A DNA stretch of 64,000 nt from Pseudomonas sessilinigenes (GTDB taxonomy: Bacteria; Pseudomonadota; Gammaproteobacteria; Pseudomonadales; Pseudomonadaceae). A program made the position numbers and the translations under genes. This document shows, piece by piece, positions 45,047 through 53,818 of this stretch; within the stretch, counting starts at the first letter, position 1; each line of letters begins with the position of its first letter. Below the pieces are notes generated by a model. It made no database searches. It saw nothing but the letters and a program-made list of their open reading frames with translations, and had not been told where the DNA came from. The DNA lies in NCBI RefSeq assembly GCF_003850565.1, contig NZ_CP027706.1, forward strand, positions 2,976,001 through 3,040,000, given 5' to 3'.

Positions 45047-46294
45047 TTAACCGCGCGGATTCGCGGCGGCGAGTTTCACGGCCACAGCCGGCTTGGCAGG
45101 GGTGACCTGCGGCAGGTTGCTGGCTTCCAGTGCTTGGCGTTGTTGGGCCAGGGCAGCGAGGGTTTCCTTGCTGGCCATGGGGATCACCTCAGGCGTGACC
45201 GGTGCCCCCGGGCGTGCCCGTTGCAGGCCCTTGACGATGATGGTGTCGTCCTTGCTCAGGCCGTTGCGCACGATGCGCAGGCCTTCGATCTTCGGCCCCA
45301 GTTCGACGGCGCGATAGGCCGGCTTGTTATCGGCGTCCATCACCAGCACGAACTTCTTGCCCAGGTCGGTGCCCACGGCTTCGTCGTTGATCAGCATCGC
45401 CGAGTAAGTACCGCTGCCCACCAGCTTCAGCCGGGCGTAGAGGCCCGGGGTGTAGCTGCCGTCGCTGTTGTCGAACACCGCGCGGCCACGGATGGTGCCG
45501 GTCTTGGGGTTGACCTGGTTGTCGACGAAGTTCATCTGGCCCAGGTGCGGGTGGCCGTCCTCGTTGGACAGGCCCAGGTACACCGGGGTGCTCTGGCCGC
45601 GCTGGCCCTGGCGGGCGAGCTGGGTGTACTTGAGGTACACGCGCTCGTCGGCGTCGAAGTAGGCGTAGACCTTGTCGGTGGAGACCACGCTGGTCAGCGC
45701 GGTGACATCGGCGGTCACCAGGTTGCCGGCGGTGATCTGCGCCCGGCTGACCCGACCGCTGATGGGGGCGACGACGCGGGTGAAGCTGAGGTTGAGCTTG
45801 GCCAGGTCCAGTTGCGCCTGGATCGCATCGACCCCGGCCCGGGCTTCCTGGGCGGCGCTGGTGCGGGTGTCGGCCAGCTCGGCGGAAATCGCGTTGCTGG
45901 TCAACAGGCGCTGGCCACGCTGGGCTTCGTTGGCGCTGCGGGTCGCGGTGGCCCGGGCCTGTTGCAGCTGGGCTTCCAGGCGGCGCACTTCGGCCTGGAA
46001 CGGCCGTGGGTCGATCTGGAACAGCAGGTCGCCTTTTTTCACCAGGGCGCCTTCGGTGAAGGCTACCTGGTCGATCTGGCCCGAGACCCGTGGGCGGATC
46101 TCGACGGTTTCCGGCGCCTCCAGGCGCCCGGTGAACTCATCCCACTCGTTGACAGGCTGCTCCAGCACCTTGGCCACGCTGACCTTGGCTGCCGGTGGGG
46201 CAGAGGCGGTCTGTGGAGCCTTGCCGCAGGCGCTCAACACCACCACGGCGAGCGCGGCTAGTGGAAAACTTAAGAGTTTGACTGACTGGTCCAT
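45047..46294 (-). CDS. mexE: RND periplasmic adaptor lipoprotein MexE
   Basis: The 415-residue protein has a lipoprotein signal (AALAVVVLSACGKAPQ) and the adaptor domains: lipoyl halves (VSGQIDQVAFTEGALVKKGD, APISGRVSRAQITAGNLV), helical hairpin and a C-terminal barrel. It bridges MexF and OprN. I prefer the ATG at 46294; an in-frame TTG at 46309 is weaker. It is the first gene of mexEF-oprN. Confidence 0.93.
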   Translation of the reverse strand: MDQSVKLLSFPLAALAVVVLSACGKAPQTASAPPAAKVSVAKVLEQPVNEWDEFTGRLEAPETVEIRPRVSGQIDQVAFTEGALVKKGDLLFQIDPRPFQAEVRRLEAQLQQARATATRSANEAQRGQRLLTSNAISAELADTRTSAAQEARAGVDAIQAQLDLAKLNLSFTRVVAPISGRVSRAQITAGNLVTADVTALTSVVSTDKVYAYFDADERVYLKYTQLARQGQRGQSTPVYLGLSNEDGHPHLGQMNFVDNQVNPKTGTIRGRAVFDNSDGSYTPGLYARLKLVGSGTYSAMLINDEAVGTDLGKKFVLVMDADNKPAYRAVELGPKIEGLRIVRNGLSKDDTIIVKGLQRARPGAPVTPEVIPMASKETLAALAQQRQALEASNLPQVTPAKPAVAVKLAAANPRG

Positions 46295-46378
46295 GGATAC
46301 ATCCGCCAAGGTAATTTGAGATGGGCGGATGATGCTCGGCGGGTTTGTATCTCACGAATCGAATGAAGCAAAGGTAAC

Positions 46379-46395
46379 TATCATTCGGAATGATA
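46379..46395. promoter_or_regulatory. 17-bp palindrome upstream of mexE
   Basis: TATCATTC-G-GAATGATA is a perfect 8-1-8 palindrome about 85 bases upstream of mexE and 256 bases upstream of the divergent acyl-CoA synthetase gene. It does not match the published MexT box as I know it. The remainder of this 356-base gap (46295-46650) is A+T-richer than its surroundings around 46430-46490 and probably holds both promoters; I see no other structure. Confidence 0.5.
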
Positions 46396-46650
46396 TAAGC
46401 CGCAGGAAAGCCCTCTAGCATGCACCTTTCGTTAGGTGGCTATCAATTCCCTCACGCGCAATTAATTCTTTCGCCAGACGCAATATTGATCGGGCCGAGA
46501 GGGCCCCGGACCTCATGCAGGCCAGGGTCAAAAAACTGTGGTGCAAGGTCAAGCACGCAGGCCGCGATCTCTCCAGGATGGAACCTGGGCCTGTGCCGGC
46601 CTGGTACGGCGCGGGTCCTTCGACTTCCAACAAGAACAGGACATCGCCCA

Positions 46651-48555
46651 ATGAATGCCTACCTGACCGCCACGGCCCATGCCCAGGACGATCCCAGCGA
46701 TTTCTGGCGCCAACAGGCCCGGCAGCTGGACTGGATGCGTTTTCCCCAACGCATCTTCGAGCAGCAGAGTCCCGAGCACTATCAATGGTTTGCCGACGGG
46801 CAACTCAATACCTGCCACCTGGCGCTGGATCGCCATGTCCTGGCCGGGCATGGCGAGCGGCTGGCGCTGATCTACGACTCCCCGGTCAGCGGCCAGCAGC
46901 GACGCCTGAGCTATGGGCAACTGCTCGAGCAGGTGGCTCGCTGTGCCGGCATGTTGCGGGCGCTGGGGGTGGAGCAGGGCGACCGGGTGGTGCTGTACAT
47001 GCCGATGATCCCGGAAGCGGTGATCGCCATGCTCGCCTGTGCCCGCTTGGGGGCCGTGCATTCGGTGGTGTTCGGCGGTTTCTCCGCGGTGGAGCTGGCG
47101 GTGCGCATCGACGATGCCCGGCCCAAGGTGCTGCTGACCGCCAGCTGCGGCCTCGAGTACGAGCGCGTGGTGCCCTACAAGCCACTGGTGGACCAGGCAC
47201 TGGAGCGGGTGGCCCAGGCGCCGGCCCGGGTAGTGGTGCTGGCCCGGCCCCAGGCCCATGCCCAGTTGCAGGCTGGGCGCGATGTCGACTGGGACGCGCT
47301 GATGGCCAGTGCCGATGCGGTACCGCCCGTGCCTGTGATGTCTGGCGATCCGTTGTACGTGCTGCATACCTCGGGCACCACGGGCAAGCCCAAGGGCGTG
47401 GTACGCGACAACGGCGGCCACGCGGTGGCCCTGAACTACAGCATGCAGGCGGTCTACGATGCGCAGCCTGGCGAGGTGTTCTGGGCCGCCTCGGACATCG
47501 GCTGGGTGGTGGGGCATTCCTACATCGTCTACGGGCCCTTGATCCGTGGTTGCACCACCTTGCTCTACGAGGGCAAGCCGGTGCGCACCCCCGATGCCGG
47601 GGCATTCTGGCGAGTGATTGCCGAACACCGGGTCAATGTATTCTTCACCGCACCCACCGCTTTTCGCGCCATCAAGCGCGAGGACCCCCATGGCCGGCTG
47701 CGCCAGGAACACGATCTGTCCTGCCTGAAGGCGGTGTACGTGGCCGGCGAGCGCCTGGACCCGGCCACCTACGATTGGCTGCGTGCGTCGTTGCCATGCC
47801 CGGTGATCGATCACTGGTGGCAGACCGAGACCGGCTGGCCGGTGGTCAGCACGCCGCGGATCGACGCCGGCTACCCGGTCAGGTCCGGTTCGGCCGGGCT
47901 GCCGGTACCCGGCTACCAGCTGGCGGTGCTCGATGACCAGGGCGACCCGGTGCCCCCTGGCGAGCCGGGCAACATCGTCTTGCGCCTGCCTTTGCCGCCC
48001 GGGGTGCTCAATACCTTGTGGCAGGACCGCCAGCGGTTTCTCGACAGCTACCTGGGGACCTTTCCCGGCTACTACCTGAGCGGCGACGGCGGCTATGTGG
48101 ATGCCCAGGGTTACGTGTTCGTCATGGGGCGCATCGACGATGTGATCAACGTAGCCGGCCATCGCCTGTCCAGCGGCAGCCTGGAACAAGCCTTGGGCGA
48201 GCACCCGGCGGTGGCCGAATGCGCCGTGGTGGCCCTGGACGATGCCCTCAAGGGCGAGGTGCCGGTGGGTTTCGTGGTGCTCAAGCAGGACGCCCGGGTG
48301 GACCCCGGGCAACTGGAGCAGGAGCTGGTGCAGCGGGTACGCGAGCAGGTCGGGGCCCTGGCTTCGCTGCGTCGGGTACTGGTGCTCAAGCGCCTGCCCA
48401 AGACCCGCTCGGGGAAGATCCTGCGCAAGACTATCCGCAGCCTGGCCCGGGGCCCGGAAGTGGCGGTGCCGGCGACCATCGAGGATGTCCAGGTGCTCGA
48501 TGAGCTGCGCCAGCTGTTCGCCGAGCAGGGTTTTTATGGAGCAGGGCCGGGCTAG
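46651..48555 (+). CDS. prpE: Propionyl-CoA synthetase-like acyl-CoA ligase (PrpE-like)
   Basis: The 634-residue protein is an ANL-superfamily acyl-CoA synthetase. Its motifs are the phosphate loop LHTSGTTGKPKGVVRDNGGH, ASDIGWVVGHSYIVYGPL, VIDHWWQTETGWP, GRIDDVINVAGHRLS and the catalytic lysine in LPKTRSGKILRKTI. Pattern and length are closer to E. coli PrpE (628 residues) than to acetyl-CoA synthetase. It would activate propionate or another short acid with ATP and CoA. The ATG at 46651 has AGGA nine bases upstream. It is divergent from mexEF-oprN. The gene symbol is less certain than the family. Confidence 0.82.
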   Translation: MNAYLTATAHAQDDPSDFWRQQARQLDWMRFPQRIFEQQSPEHYQWFADGQLNTCHLALDRHVLAGHGERLALIYDSPVSGQQRRLSYGQLLEQVARCAGMLRALGVEQGDRVVLYMPMIPEAVIAMLACARLGAVHSVVFGGFSAVELAVRIDDARPKVLLTASCGLEYERVVPYKPLVDQALERVAQAPARVVVLARPQAHAQLQAGRDVDWDALMASADAVPPVPVMSGDPLYVLHTSGTTGKPKGVVRDNGGHAVALNYSMQAVYDAQPGEVFWAASDIGWVVGHSYIVYGPLIRGCTTLLYEGKPVRTPDAGAFWRVIAEHRVNVFFTAPTAFRAIKREDPHGRLRQEHDLSCLKAVYVAGERLDPATYDWLRASLPCPVIDHWWQTETGWPVVSTPRIDAGYPVRSGSAGLPVPGYQLAVLDDQGDPVPPGEPGNIVLRLPLPPGVLNTLWQDRQRFLDSYLGTFPGYYLSGDGGYVDAQGYVFVMGRIDDVINVAGHRLSSGSLEQALGEHPAVAECAVVALDDALKGEVPVGFVVLKQDARVDPGQLEQELVQRVREQVGALASLRRVLVLKRLPKTRSGKILRKTIRSLARGPEVAVPATIEDVQVLDELRQLFAEQGFYGAGPG

Positions 48556-48574
48556 GGTGTTCAAGGAGATTGAA

Positions 48575-48684
48575 GGAGCGGGCAGCGATCCGGCTTGCCC
48601 GCGATGGACTTAAGAACGCTGCGTTGAGCCAGTCAATACGCGCTAGCGTTAACGACCATCGCGAGCAGGCTTCGCTCCTACAGG
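48575..48684. repeat. REP pair (family 2, GGAGCGGGC type)
   Basis: Two facing elements, GGAGCGGGCAGCGATCCGGC... (48575-48607, ending TTGCCCGCGATGG) and CCATCGCGAGCAGGCTTCGC... (48657-48684, ending TCCTACA), each fold on themselves and together form an inverted pair about 110 bases long. This is the layout of REPIN doublets widespread in fluorescent pseudomonads. It fills the gap between the convergent prpE-like and phospho-lyase genes. Confidence 0.75.
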
Positions 48685-48722
48685 TTGACTGACTGGCGGG
48701 GTTTTCAACGCTGGCGCGGCCC

Positions 48723-50036
48723 TTACAGACGCCGCAGGACGTGTTCCAGGGCGTGGAGGAACTGCTCGGCCTGGTCCTGGCTGAAGCACAGTGGCGGGCG
48801 GATCTTCAGGGTGCTGTTGGCCGCCCCGGCAACCCCGATCAGCATGCCTTCGTCGCGCAGCAGGTTGACCAGGCGCCGAGCCATCCGCGGGTCCATTTCG
48901 CCGGTACCGCGCTCCAGGATATCGACCCCCAGGAACAGCCCGGCACCGCGTACTTCCCCAAGGCATGGGTGACTGGCGGCCAGGCCTTGCAAGCCTTGCT
49001 TGAGCCTGCGCCCCACCACGAGGGCGTTGGCCTGCAGGCCTTCGTCCTCGATCACTTGCAGCACTGCCAGGCCCACGGCGGCGGACACCGGGTTGCCGCC
49101 AAAGGTATTGAAGTAGCTGGCGTGCTGGCCAAAACGCTGCAGGATATGCGGGCGCACCGCCAGGCCCGCCAATGGATGGCCGTTGCCCATCGGCTTGCCC
49201 ATGGTCACCAGGTCCGGCACCAGGCCATGGCGCTCGAAGCCCCACATATGGCTGCCGGTACGGGCGAACCCGGGTTGTACTTCGTCGGCGATGAACAGGC
49301 CGCCGGCCTGGCGGATGGCCTCGACTGCCGGTGCGAGGAAGCCCGGCGGATCGGCGAACACCCCGTCGCTGGTGAACAGGGTGTCCACCAGCAACGCTGC
49401 CGGACGGATGCCATGGCGCTGCATATCGGCGATGGCCGCGCGCACCTGGGCGCTGAACACCTGGCCCACCCGTTCCGGGTGCAGAGGGTCATGCAGGGGC
49501 GCATCGATCACCCGGCAGTCCCGGGACAGCGGCACGTAGTCACCCACCGAGGGCGACAGCTCGGCAATCGCCAGGGTCATGCCGTGGTAGGCGTAGCGGG
49601 TGACGATCACCCCGGTGCCGCCGCTGTAGTCCCGGGCAATGCGCAAGGCCAGGTCGTTGGCCTCGCTGCCGGTGCAGGTGAACATCGCCTGGCCCAGCTC
49701 TGTGGGCAGGGTGGCCAGGAGTTTTTCGGCGTAGTCCAGCACGCCCTCGTGCAGGTAGCGGGTATGGGTATTGAGTTGCGCCGCCTGCTCGGCCAGGGCC
49801 TGAACCACTCGCGGATGGCAATGGCCGACCGAGGCGACATTGTTGTACAGGTCCAGGTAGCGGCGCCCGGCGTGGTCCTGCAGCCAGGCGCCGCTGCCGC
49901 TGACCAGGTGCAGGGGTTGCTCGTAGAACAGTTGGTAGGCCGGTCCCAGCAAGCGTTGCCGGCGCTCGATCATGGCGCGCTGGGCGCTGTCCAGGGCCTC
50001 GGCGTGCTCGGCTTGGAAGGCATTGACTTTCAACAT
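48723..50036 (-). CDS. Class III PLP enzyme of the AGXT2L (phospho-lyase) type
   Basis: The 437-residue protein is a fold-type I PLP enzyme with SGSEAND-like [15 protein letters not shown]251 in [19 protein letters not shown] and Schiff-base K281 in [16 protein letters not shown]. It follows human AGXT2L1/AGXT2L2 in many blocks ([47 protein letters not shown]). Those enzymes are not transaminases: they eliminate phosphate and ammonia from phosphoethanolamine or 5-phosphohydroxylysine. The APH kinase across the divergent promoter would supply the phosphorylated substrate. It lies 11 bases after the permease gene. Confidence 0.82.
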   Translation of the reverse strand: MLKVNAFQAEHAEALDSAQRAMIERRQRLLGPAYQLFYEQPLHLVSGSGAWLQDHAGRRYLDLYNNVASVGHCHPRVVQALAEQAAQLNTHTRYLHEGVLDYAEKLLATLPTELGQAMFTCTGSEANDLALRIARDYSGGTGVIVTRYAYHGMTLAIAELSPSVGDYVPLSRDCRVIDAPLHDPLHPERVGQVFSAQVRAAIADMQRHGIRPAALLVDTLFTSDGVFADPPGFLAPAVEAIRQAGGLFIADEVQPGFARTGSHMWGFERHGLVPDLVTMGKPMGNGHPLAGLAVRPHILQRFGQHASYFNTFGGNPVSAAVGLAVLQVIEDEGLQANALVVGRRLKQGLQGLAASHPCLGEVRGAGLFLGVDILERGTGEMDPRMARRLVNLLRDEGMLIGVAGAANSTLKIRPPLCFSQDQAEQFLHALEHVLRRL

Positions 50037-50047
50037 GGCGAGGCTCC

Positions 50048-51598
50048 TCAGGGCTCTTGGCGCTCATCGTCCATGACGATGCTGCCGATGATGTGGTACT
50101 TGCGCCGGTCGAAGTGGCGGAAATACAAGGCAATGGCCGCACCCAGGGCGAAGCTGGCGGCGACTATCCAGGGAATCAGCTTGAACAGCAGCGATTGTGC
50201 CGCGCTGCCGGCGGCGAAACTGAGGTTGGCAAACAGCAGGTAGACCACGTAGAGCATGCCCAGCCCGCCCAGCAGTGGCGCGAGAAAGGTCTTGAACCAG
50301 TGGCGCTGGGCCACATGGCGGGTTCCCAGGTGGAAGTAGCAGATCACCGCGAAGGCGCACAGAGCCTGGACGATCAGGATGCCCATGGTGCCGAGGATCG
50401 CCAGCAGGGCGTAGAGGTCGGCATAGGGGTCCTTGCCTGCGGCCAGGAAGGCCAGGACGATGGCCGTGGCGATCAGGCTCTGCACGGTAGAGGCCACATG
50501 GGGCGAGCCGTGGCGTGGATGGGTACGCCCCACGCTGCGCCCGAGGCAGTCGAACAGGTTCTCCCGGCCCAGGGCATAGAGGTAGCGCGAGGCACAGTTG
50601 TGAAAGGCCATGCCGCAGGCGAACGAGCCGGTCACCACCAGCAGCTTGAACAGGCCCACCGCCCATTCGCCCAGGTACAGGCGCGTCGGGCCGTAGAACA
50701 CCTCAGCGGCCTGGGCCGGGTCCTGGGCCAGGCGGATGGCTTCGCTGGGACCTACGCCGGCGATGGCCATCCAGGACACGAATACGTAGAACACGCCGAT
50801 ACCGATCACCGCCAGCAGCGTGGCCAGGGGAATGATCTTTTTCGGGTTGCGCGACTCCTCGCCGTACATGGCCGAGGACTCGAAGCCGACCCAGGACCAG
50901 AAGGCGAAGAACAGGCCGATACCGGCATTGGCGCCGATCACCCCCTGGGCCGGGGTGAAGGCCTTGAGCGGGTTGATCGATTCCGGCACCAGCCCCTGGG
51001 GACCGCCACCGTGCCAGAGCACGGCGAACGCCATCATCGCCAGCATCAGGATCTCCAGGACCAGGCAGATGCCCAGGACCCTGGCGGTCAGGGAAATATC
51101 GAAGTAGCTGAGGATGCCGTTGGCCGCCAGCATGGCCAGGGCGAACACGATCCAGTGCACCTGGACCCCGCTGAAGCTGGCCAGCAGGTCGACGCAGAAG
51201 AAGGCGAAGATGCCCACCAGGGCCGCTTCGAAGACGATGTAGGTCAAGGTCACGGCGATACCGGCCGCCATGCCGGTCACTCGGCCCAGCCCGTGGGAAA
51301 TGAAGCCGTAGAACGCCCCCGTGGCGGTGATGTACTTGGCCATCTGCGCATAGCCGATGGCGAACAGCGCCAGGATGAGGGTCGCCACCAGGTAGCCGGC
51401 GGGCGCGTACTGGCCGTTGCCGCTGCCAATGGCGATCGGCACGTTGCCGAGCATGGCGGTGATCGGCGCCGCCGTGGCCACCGTCATGAAGAGTACCCCC
51501 ATCAGGCCCACGGCGTTCTTGCGCAAGCGCTGGACTTCATGGGGCCTGGCCGGTGCATCGAGTTGCTGGGGCAGCTTGTCCGTGTAGATCTCGCTCAT
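50048..51598 (-). CDS. APC-family amino acid/amine permease
   Basis: The 516-residue protein has twelve or more helices and the APC head MGVLFMTVATAAPITAMLGN. FWSWVGFESSAMYGEESRNP in TM6 and the loop after it (KKIIPLATLL) are the conserved substrate-binding region. It would import an amino acid or amine by proton symport. Placed between the SDR and phospho-lyase genes, it probably imports the substrate of that pathway. The gap to the phospho-lyase gene is 11 bases and to the SDR 29. Confidence 0.88.
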   Translation of the reverse strand: MSEIYTDKLPQQLDAPARPHEVQRLRKNAVGLMGVLFMTVATAAPITAMLGNVPIAIGSGNGQYAPAGYLVATLILALFAIGYAQMAKYITATGAFYGFISHGLGRVTGMAAGIAVTLTYIVFEAALVGIFAFFCVDLLASFSGVQVHWIVFALAMLAANGILSYFDISLTARVLGICLVLEILMLAMMAFAVLWHGGGPQGLVPESINPLKAFTPAQGVIGANAGIGLFFAFWSWVGFESSAMYGEESRNPKKIIPLATLLAVIGIGVFYVFVSWMAIAGVGPSEAIRLAQDPAQAAEVFYGPTRLYLGEWAVGLFKLLVVTGSFACGMAFHNCASRYLYALGRENLFDCLGRSVGRTHPRHGSPHVASTVQSLIATAIVLAFLAAGKDPYADLYALLAILGTMGILIVQALCAFAVICYFHLGTRHVAQRHWFKTFLAPLLGGLGMLYVVYLLFANLSFAAGSAAQSLLFKLIPWIVAASFALGAAIALYFRHFDRRKYHIIGSIVMDDERQEP

Positions 51599-51627
51599 GG
51601 GGGCACTCCGTCAACAGGGGTGAGGCT

Positions 51628-52401
51628 TCAGGCAAGGGCCTGGAGGGATTCGGGCAGGATCTGGCCGCCGTCGACGATCAGGCTCTGCCCAGTGATGTAG
51701 CCGGCTTCGCGGGAGGCGAAGAACAGCGCGGCGTTGGCAATGTCCTCGACACTGCCCAGGCGCCGCAGGGGCACCGAGGCAGCCATGCTGTCCTGGTACT
51801 CCTGGCCCATGCCCTGCAGGCCTTCGGTGAGGATGTTGCCCGGCAGCACGGCATTGATGGTGATGCCATCACGGGCCAGTTCGATCGCTGCGGTGCGCAT
51901 GAAGCCCAGTTGCGCGGCCTTGCTGGCGCCATAGTGGGCCCAGCCGGGAAAACCGGTGACCGGGCCTGTGATCGAGGACGTGAGGATCACCCGGCCGTAC
52001 TCGGCCCGGCGCAGGTGGGGCAGGGCTGCCTGGACGCAGAGGAAACTGCCCTTGGCATTGGTGGCGAGTACCCCGTCCCAGTCGGCCTCGCTCATCTGCT
52101 CGAGGCTGGCCGACGGGAACACCCCGGCATTGCAGCACAGTACATCCAGGCCACCCTGGGCCCGGACCACATCGTTGATCAGCCGCTTCACCGCTTCGCC
52201 TTGCGCCACATCGGCAACGAAGCCGTGGACCTTCAAGCCTTCATCGCGCATGCGCCTGGCCACGGCCTCGACCTTGTCGGCGTGCCGGGCGGTGATGGCG
52301 ACCTGTGCACCCTGGCGAGCGAATCCGTAGGCGATACCCAGGCCGATGCCGCTGGTGGCGCCGGTGATCAGAACGCTCTTGCCTTGAAGGGAAGTGAGCA
52401 T
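51628..52401 (-). CDS. Short-chain dehydrogenase/reductase (classical SDR)
   Basis: The 257-residue classical SDR has the cofactor motif TGATSGIGLGIA (about 14-25), the NAG element CCNAGVFPS, the catalytic Ser in ILTSSITGPV and Tyr-x3-Lys in YGASKAAQLGF. The Arg after the second beta strand (TARHADK) leans towards NADP(H). C-terminal residues fit FabG-like hydroxy-acid or alcohol dehydrogenases. It is the first gene of the leftward SDR-permease-phospho-lyase operon, so it may oxidise or reduce the aldehyde or alcohol intermediate of the pathway. Confidence 0.86.
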   Translation of the reverse strand: MLTSLQGKSVLITGATSGIGLGIAYGFARQGAQVAITARHADKVEAVARRMRDEGLKVHGFVADVAQGEAVKRLINDVVRAQGGLDVLCCNAGVFPSASLEQMSEADWDGVLATNAKGSFLCVQAALPHLRRAEYGRVILTSSITGPVTGFPGWAHYGASKAAQLGFMRTAAIELARDGITINAVLPGNILTEGLQGMGQEYQDSMAASVPLRRLGSVEDIANAALFFASREAGYITGQSLIVDGGQILPESLQALA

Positions 52402-52434
52402 GGTTAAGTCCTTTTCTCGTGAGGTTGTCTGGAT

Positions 52435-52530
52435 GTTGAAACTTCAACGCACGGTCGCACTTGACCGTGCGGCACAACTTTTACCCTGAATTATCAAATC
52501 GGTGGCGATCACAGGACGCCTTGTGTCCTG
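52435..52530. promoter_or_regulatory. Cluster of palindromes between the SDR operon and the kinase gene
   Basis: Three inverted repeats lie in the 215-base divergent gap: GTTGAA-AC-TTCAAC (52435-52448), CGCACGGTC-N6-GACCGTGCG (52448-52471) and CAGGAC-N7-GTCCTG (52512-52530). The second, with 9-bp arms, is the strongest. They are good candidates for operators of the divergent unit, though the neighbouring AraC-type regulator would more often use direct repeats. Confidence 0.5.
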
Positions 52531-52616
52531 GAGTCAAGATTTCGCCGTGGCGGGTCAAGCGACGTTCCCTGGCGGCCTCGCATCCTGTGGTGGCCTATCT
52601 ACCCTGGAGCGTGCTG

Positions 52617-53633
52617 ATGATGACTGCCTCGAACCTTGCCACCGGCCTGGATGCCATCGCCCCCCTGGCCAGCCTGGCCGCCTTGCGCTACGACCCGGCG
52701 CTGCAGGGACAACTGCGGCTGCTGAGCCACTCGGAAAACGCCACCTATGTGCTGTACAACGCACGGCGCCGCTCGGTGATGCGGGTCCACCGCCAGGCCT
52801 ATCACTCGTACCAGGAGATCGTCAGCGAGCTGTGGTGGCTGGCGGCACTGCGCGAGGAGGGGCTGCAAGTGCCCAATGCCATTGCAGGCCTGGATGGCCA
52901 GTTGATCCAGCAGGTCGAGCTGGCGGGGCTGGGCCGCCGCTATGTGGTGCTGTTCGACTGGATCGAGGGCAGCGAGCCCGCGCCCCAGGGCCTGGATGCC
53001 TCGTTCCGCCGTCTCGGGGCGATCAATGCCCGACTGCACGAACAGGCCCGACGTTGGCGCCAGCCCGAGGGGTTTACCCGCATGACCTGGAATCACGCGA
53101 GCATGCTCGGTGCCCAAGGGCACTGGGGTAAATGGCAGGCAGCGCCTTACCTGGCTGAGCCGGACCGGGCGCTGATCGGCGAGGTGGTCGGCCTACTCGG
53201 CCAGCGCCTGGCCGAGTATGGCCAGGGGGCCGGGCGCTTCGGCCTGATCCATGCCGACCTGCGCCTGGCCAACCTGTTGGTGCAGGGCGAACAGACGCGA
53301 ATCATCGATTTCGATGATTGCGGGCTGGGTTGGTACCTGCACGACCTGGCCGCTGCCCTGAGCTTCTTCGAGCATCACGCCGAGTTGCCGCAATGGATCG
53401 ACAACTGGCTGCAGGGCTACTGCAGCCGGCTGAGCCTTGGCGATGAGGACCTGGCCATGCTGCCGACATTGATCATGCAGCGACGCCTGCAATTGCTGGC
53501 CTGGACCGGAACCCACCGGGGCACGCCGCAGGTCGAGAGCCTGGGGCGCGATTGGGTAGTGCAGACCCTGGGATTGTGCCGGCGCTACCTGGATGACGGG
53601 CTGCGGGATGTCATGTCCCATGGTGGGCATTGA
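52617..53633 (+). CDS. APH-family kinase, hydroxylysine-kinase-like
   Basis: The 338-residue protein has the aminoglycoside-phosphotransferase/choline-kinase fold. The Brenner motif is H212-A-D214-x4-N219 (IHADLRLANLL), followed by D231-F-D233 (IIDFDDCGLGWYLHDLA). The N-lobe has ENATYVLYNARRRSVMRVHR, seen in homoserine/hydroxylysine-kinase-like members. The ATG at 52617 has GGAG eight bases upstream; longer frames lack an RBS. It probably phosphorylates a hydroxyl group on an amino compound that the divergent AGXT2L-type lyase then eliminates. Antibiotic resistance is an unlikely role in this context. Confidence 0.82.
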   Translation: MMTASNLATGLDAIAPLASLAALRYDPALQGQLRLLSHSENATYVLYNARRRSVMRVHRQAYHSYQEIVSELWWLAALREEGLQVPNAIAGLDGQLIQQVELAGLGRRYVVLFDWIEGSEPAPQGLDASFRRLGAINARLHEQARRWRQPEGFTRMTWNHASMLGAQGHWGKWQAAPYLAEPDRALIGEVVGLLGQRLAEYGQGAGRFGLIHADLRLANLLVQGEQTRIIDFDDCGLGWYLHDLAAALSFFEHHAELPQWIDNWLQGYCSRLSLGDEDLAMLPTLIMQRRLQLLAWTGTHRGTPQVESLGRDWVVQTLGLCRRYLDDGLRDVMSHGGH

Positions 53634-53818
53634 GACGAATGTTACAAACCGCTACGCACCACCCCAGGGCAGCGGCCTGCGACCTGCACCCACGTGTTGC
53701 GCCCATAGGGGCGGGCTTGAGGGCGCCGCTGGTGCAGGGCCAGGGCAAACTGAGGATCTGGAATGGAACTTGCGTGCTTCAGCCATCTGTCCAGGGTGAT
53801 TGTGCAAGGAGGTTGCAG

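Noticed and set aside
46415..46651. Minus-strand ORF of 78 codons between mexE and the acyl-CoA synthetase gene
   Set aside because: No SD, no family likeness, and it occupies the shared promoter region including the upstream part of the synthetase leader. It cannot be excluded as a leader peptide.
46549..48564. Minus-strand open frame of about 670 codons opposite the PrpE-like gene
   Set aside because: Antisense shadow; no domain or signal, while the plus strand has all acyl-CoA synthetase motifs.
52617..53633. Aminoglycoside resistance kinase
   Set aside because: The APH fold alone suggests it, but the divergent AGXT2L-type lyase, permease and SDR point to amino-alcohol metabolism.
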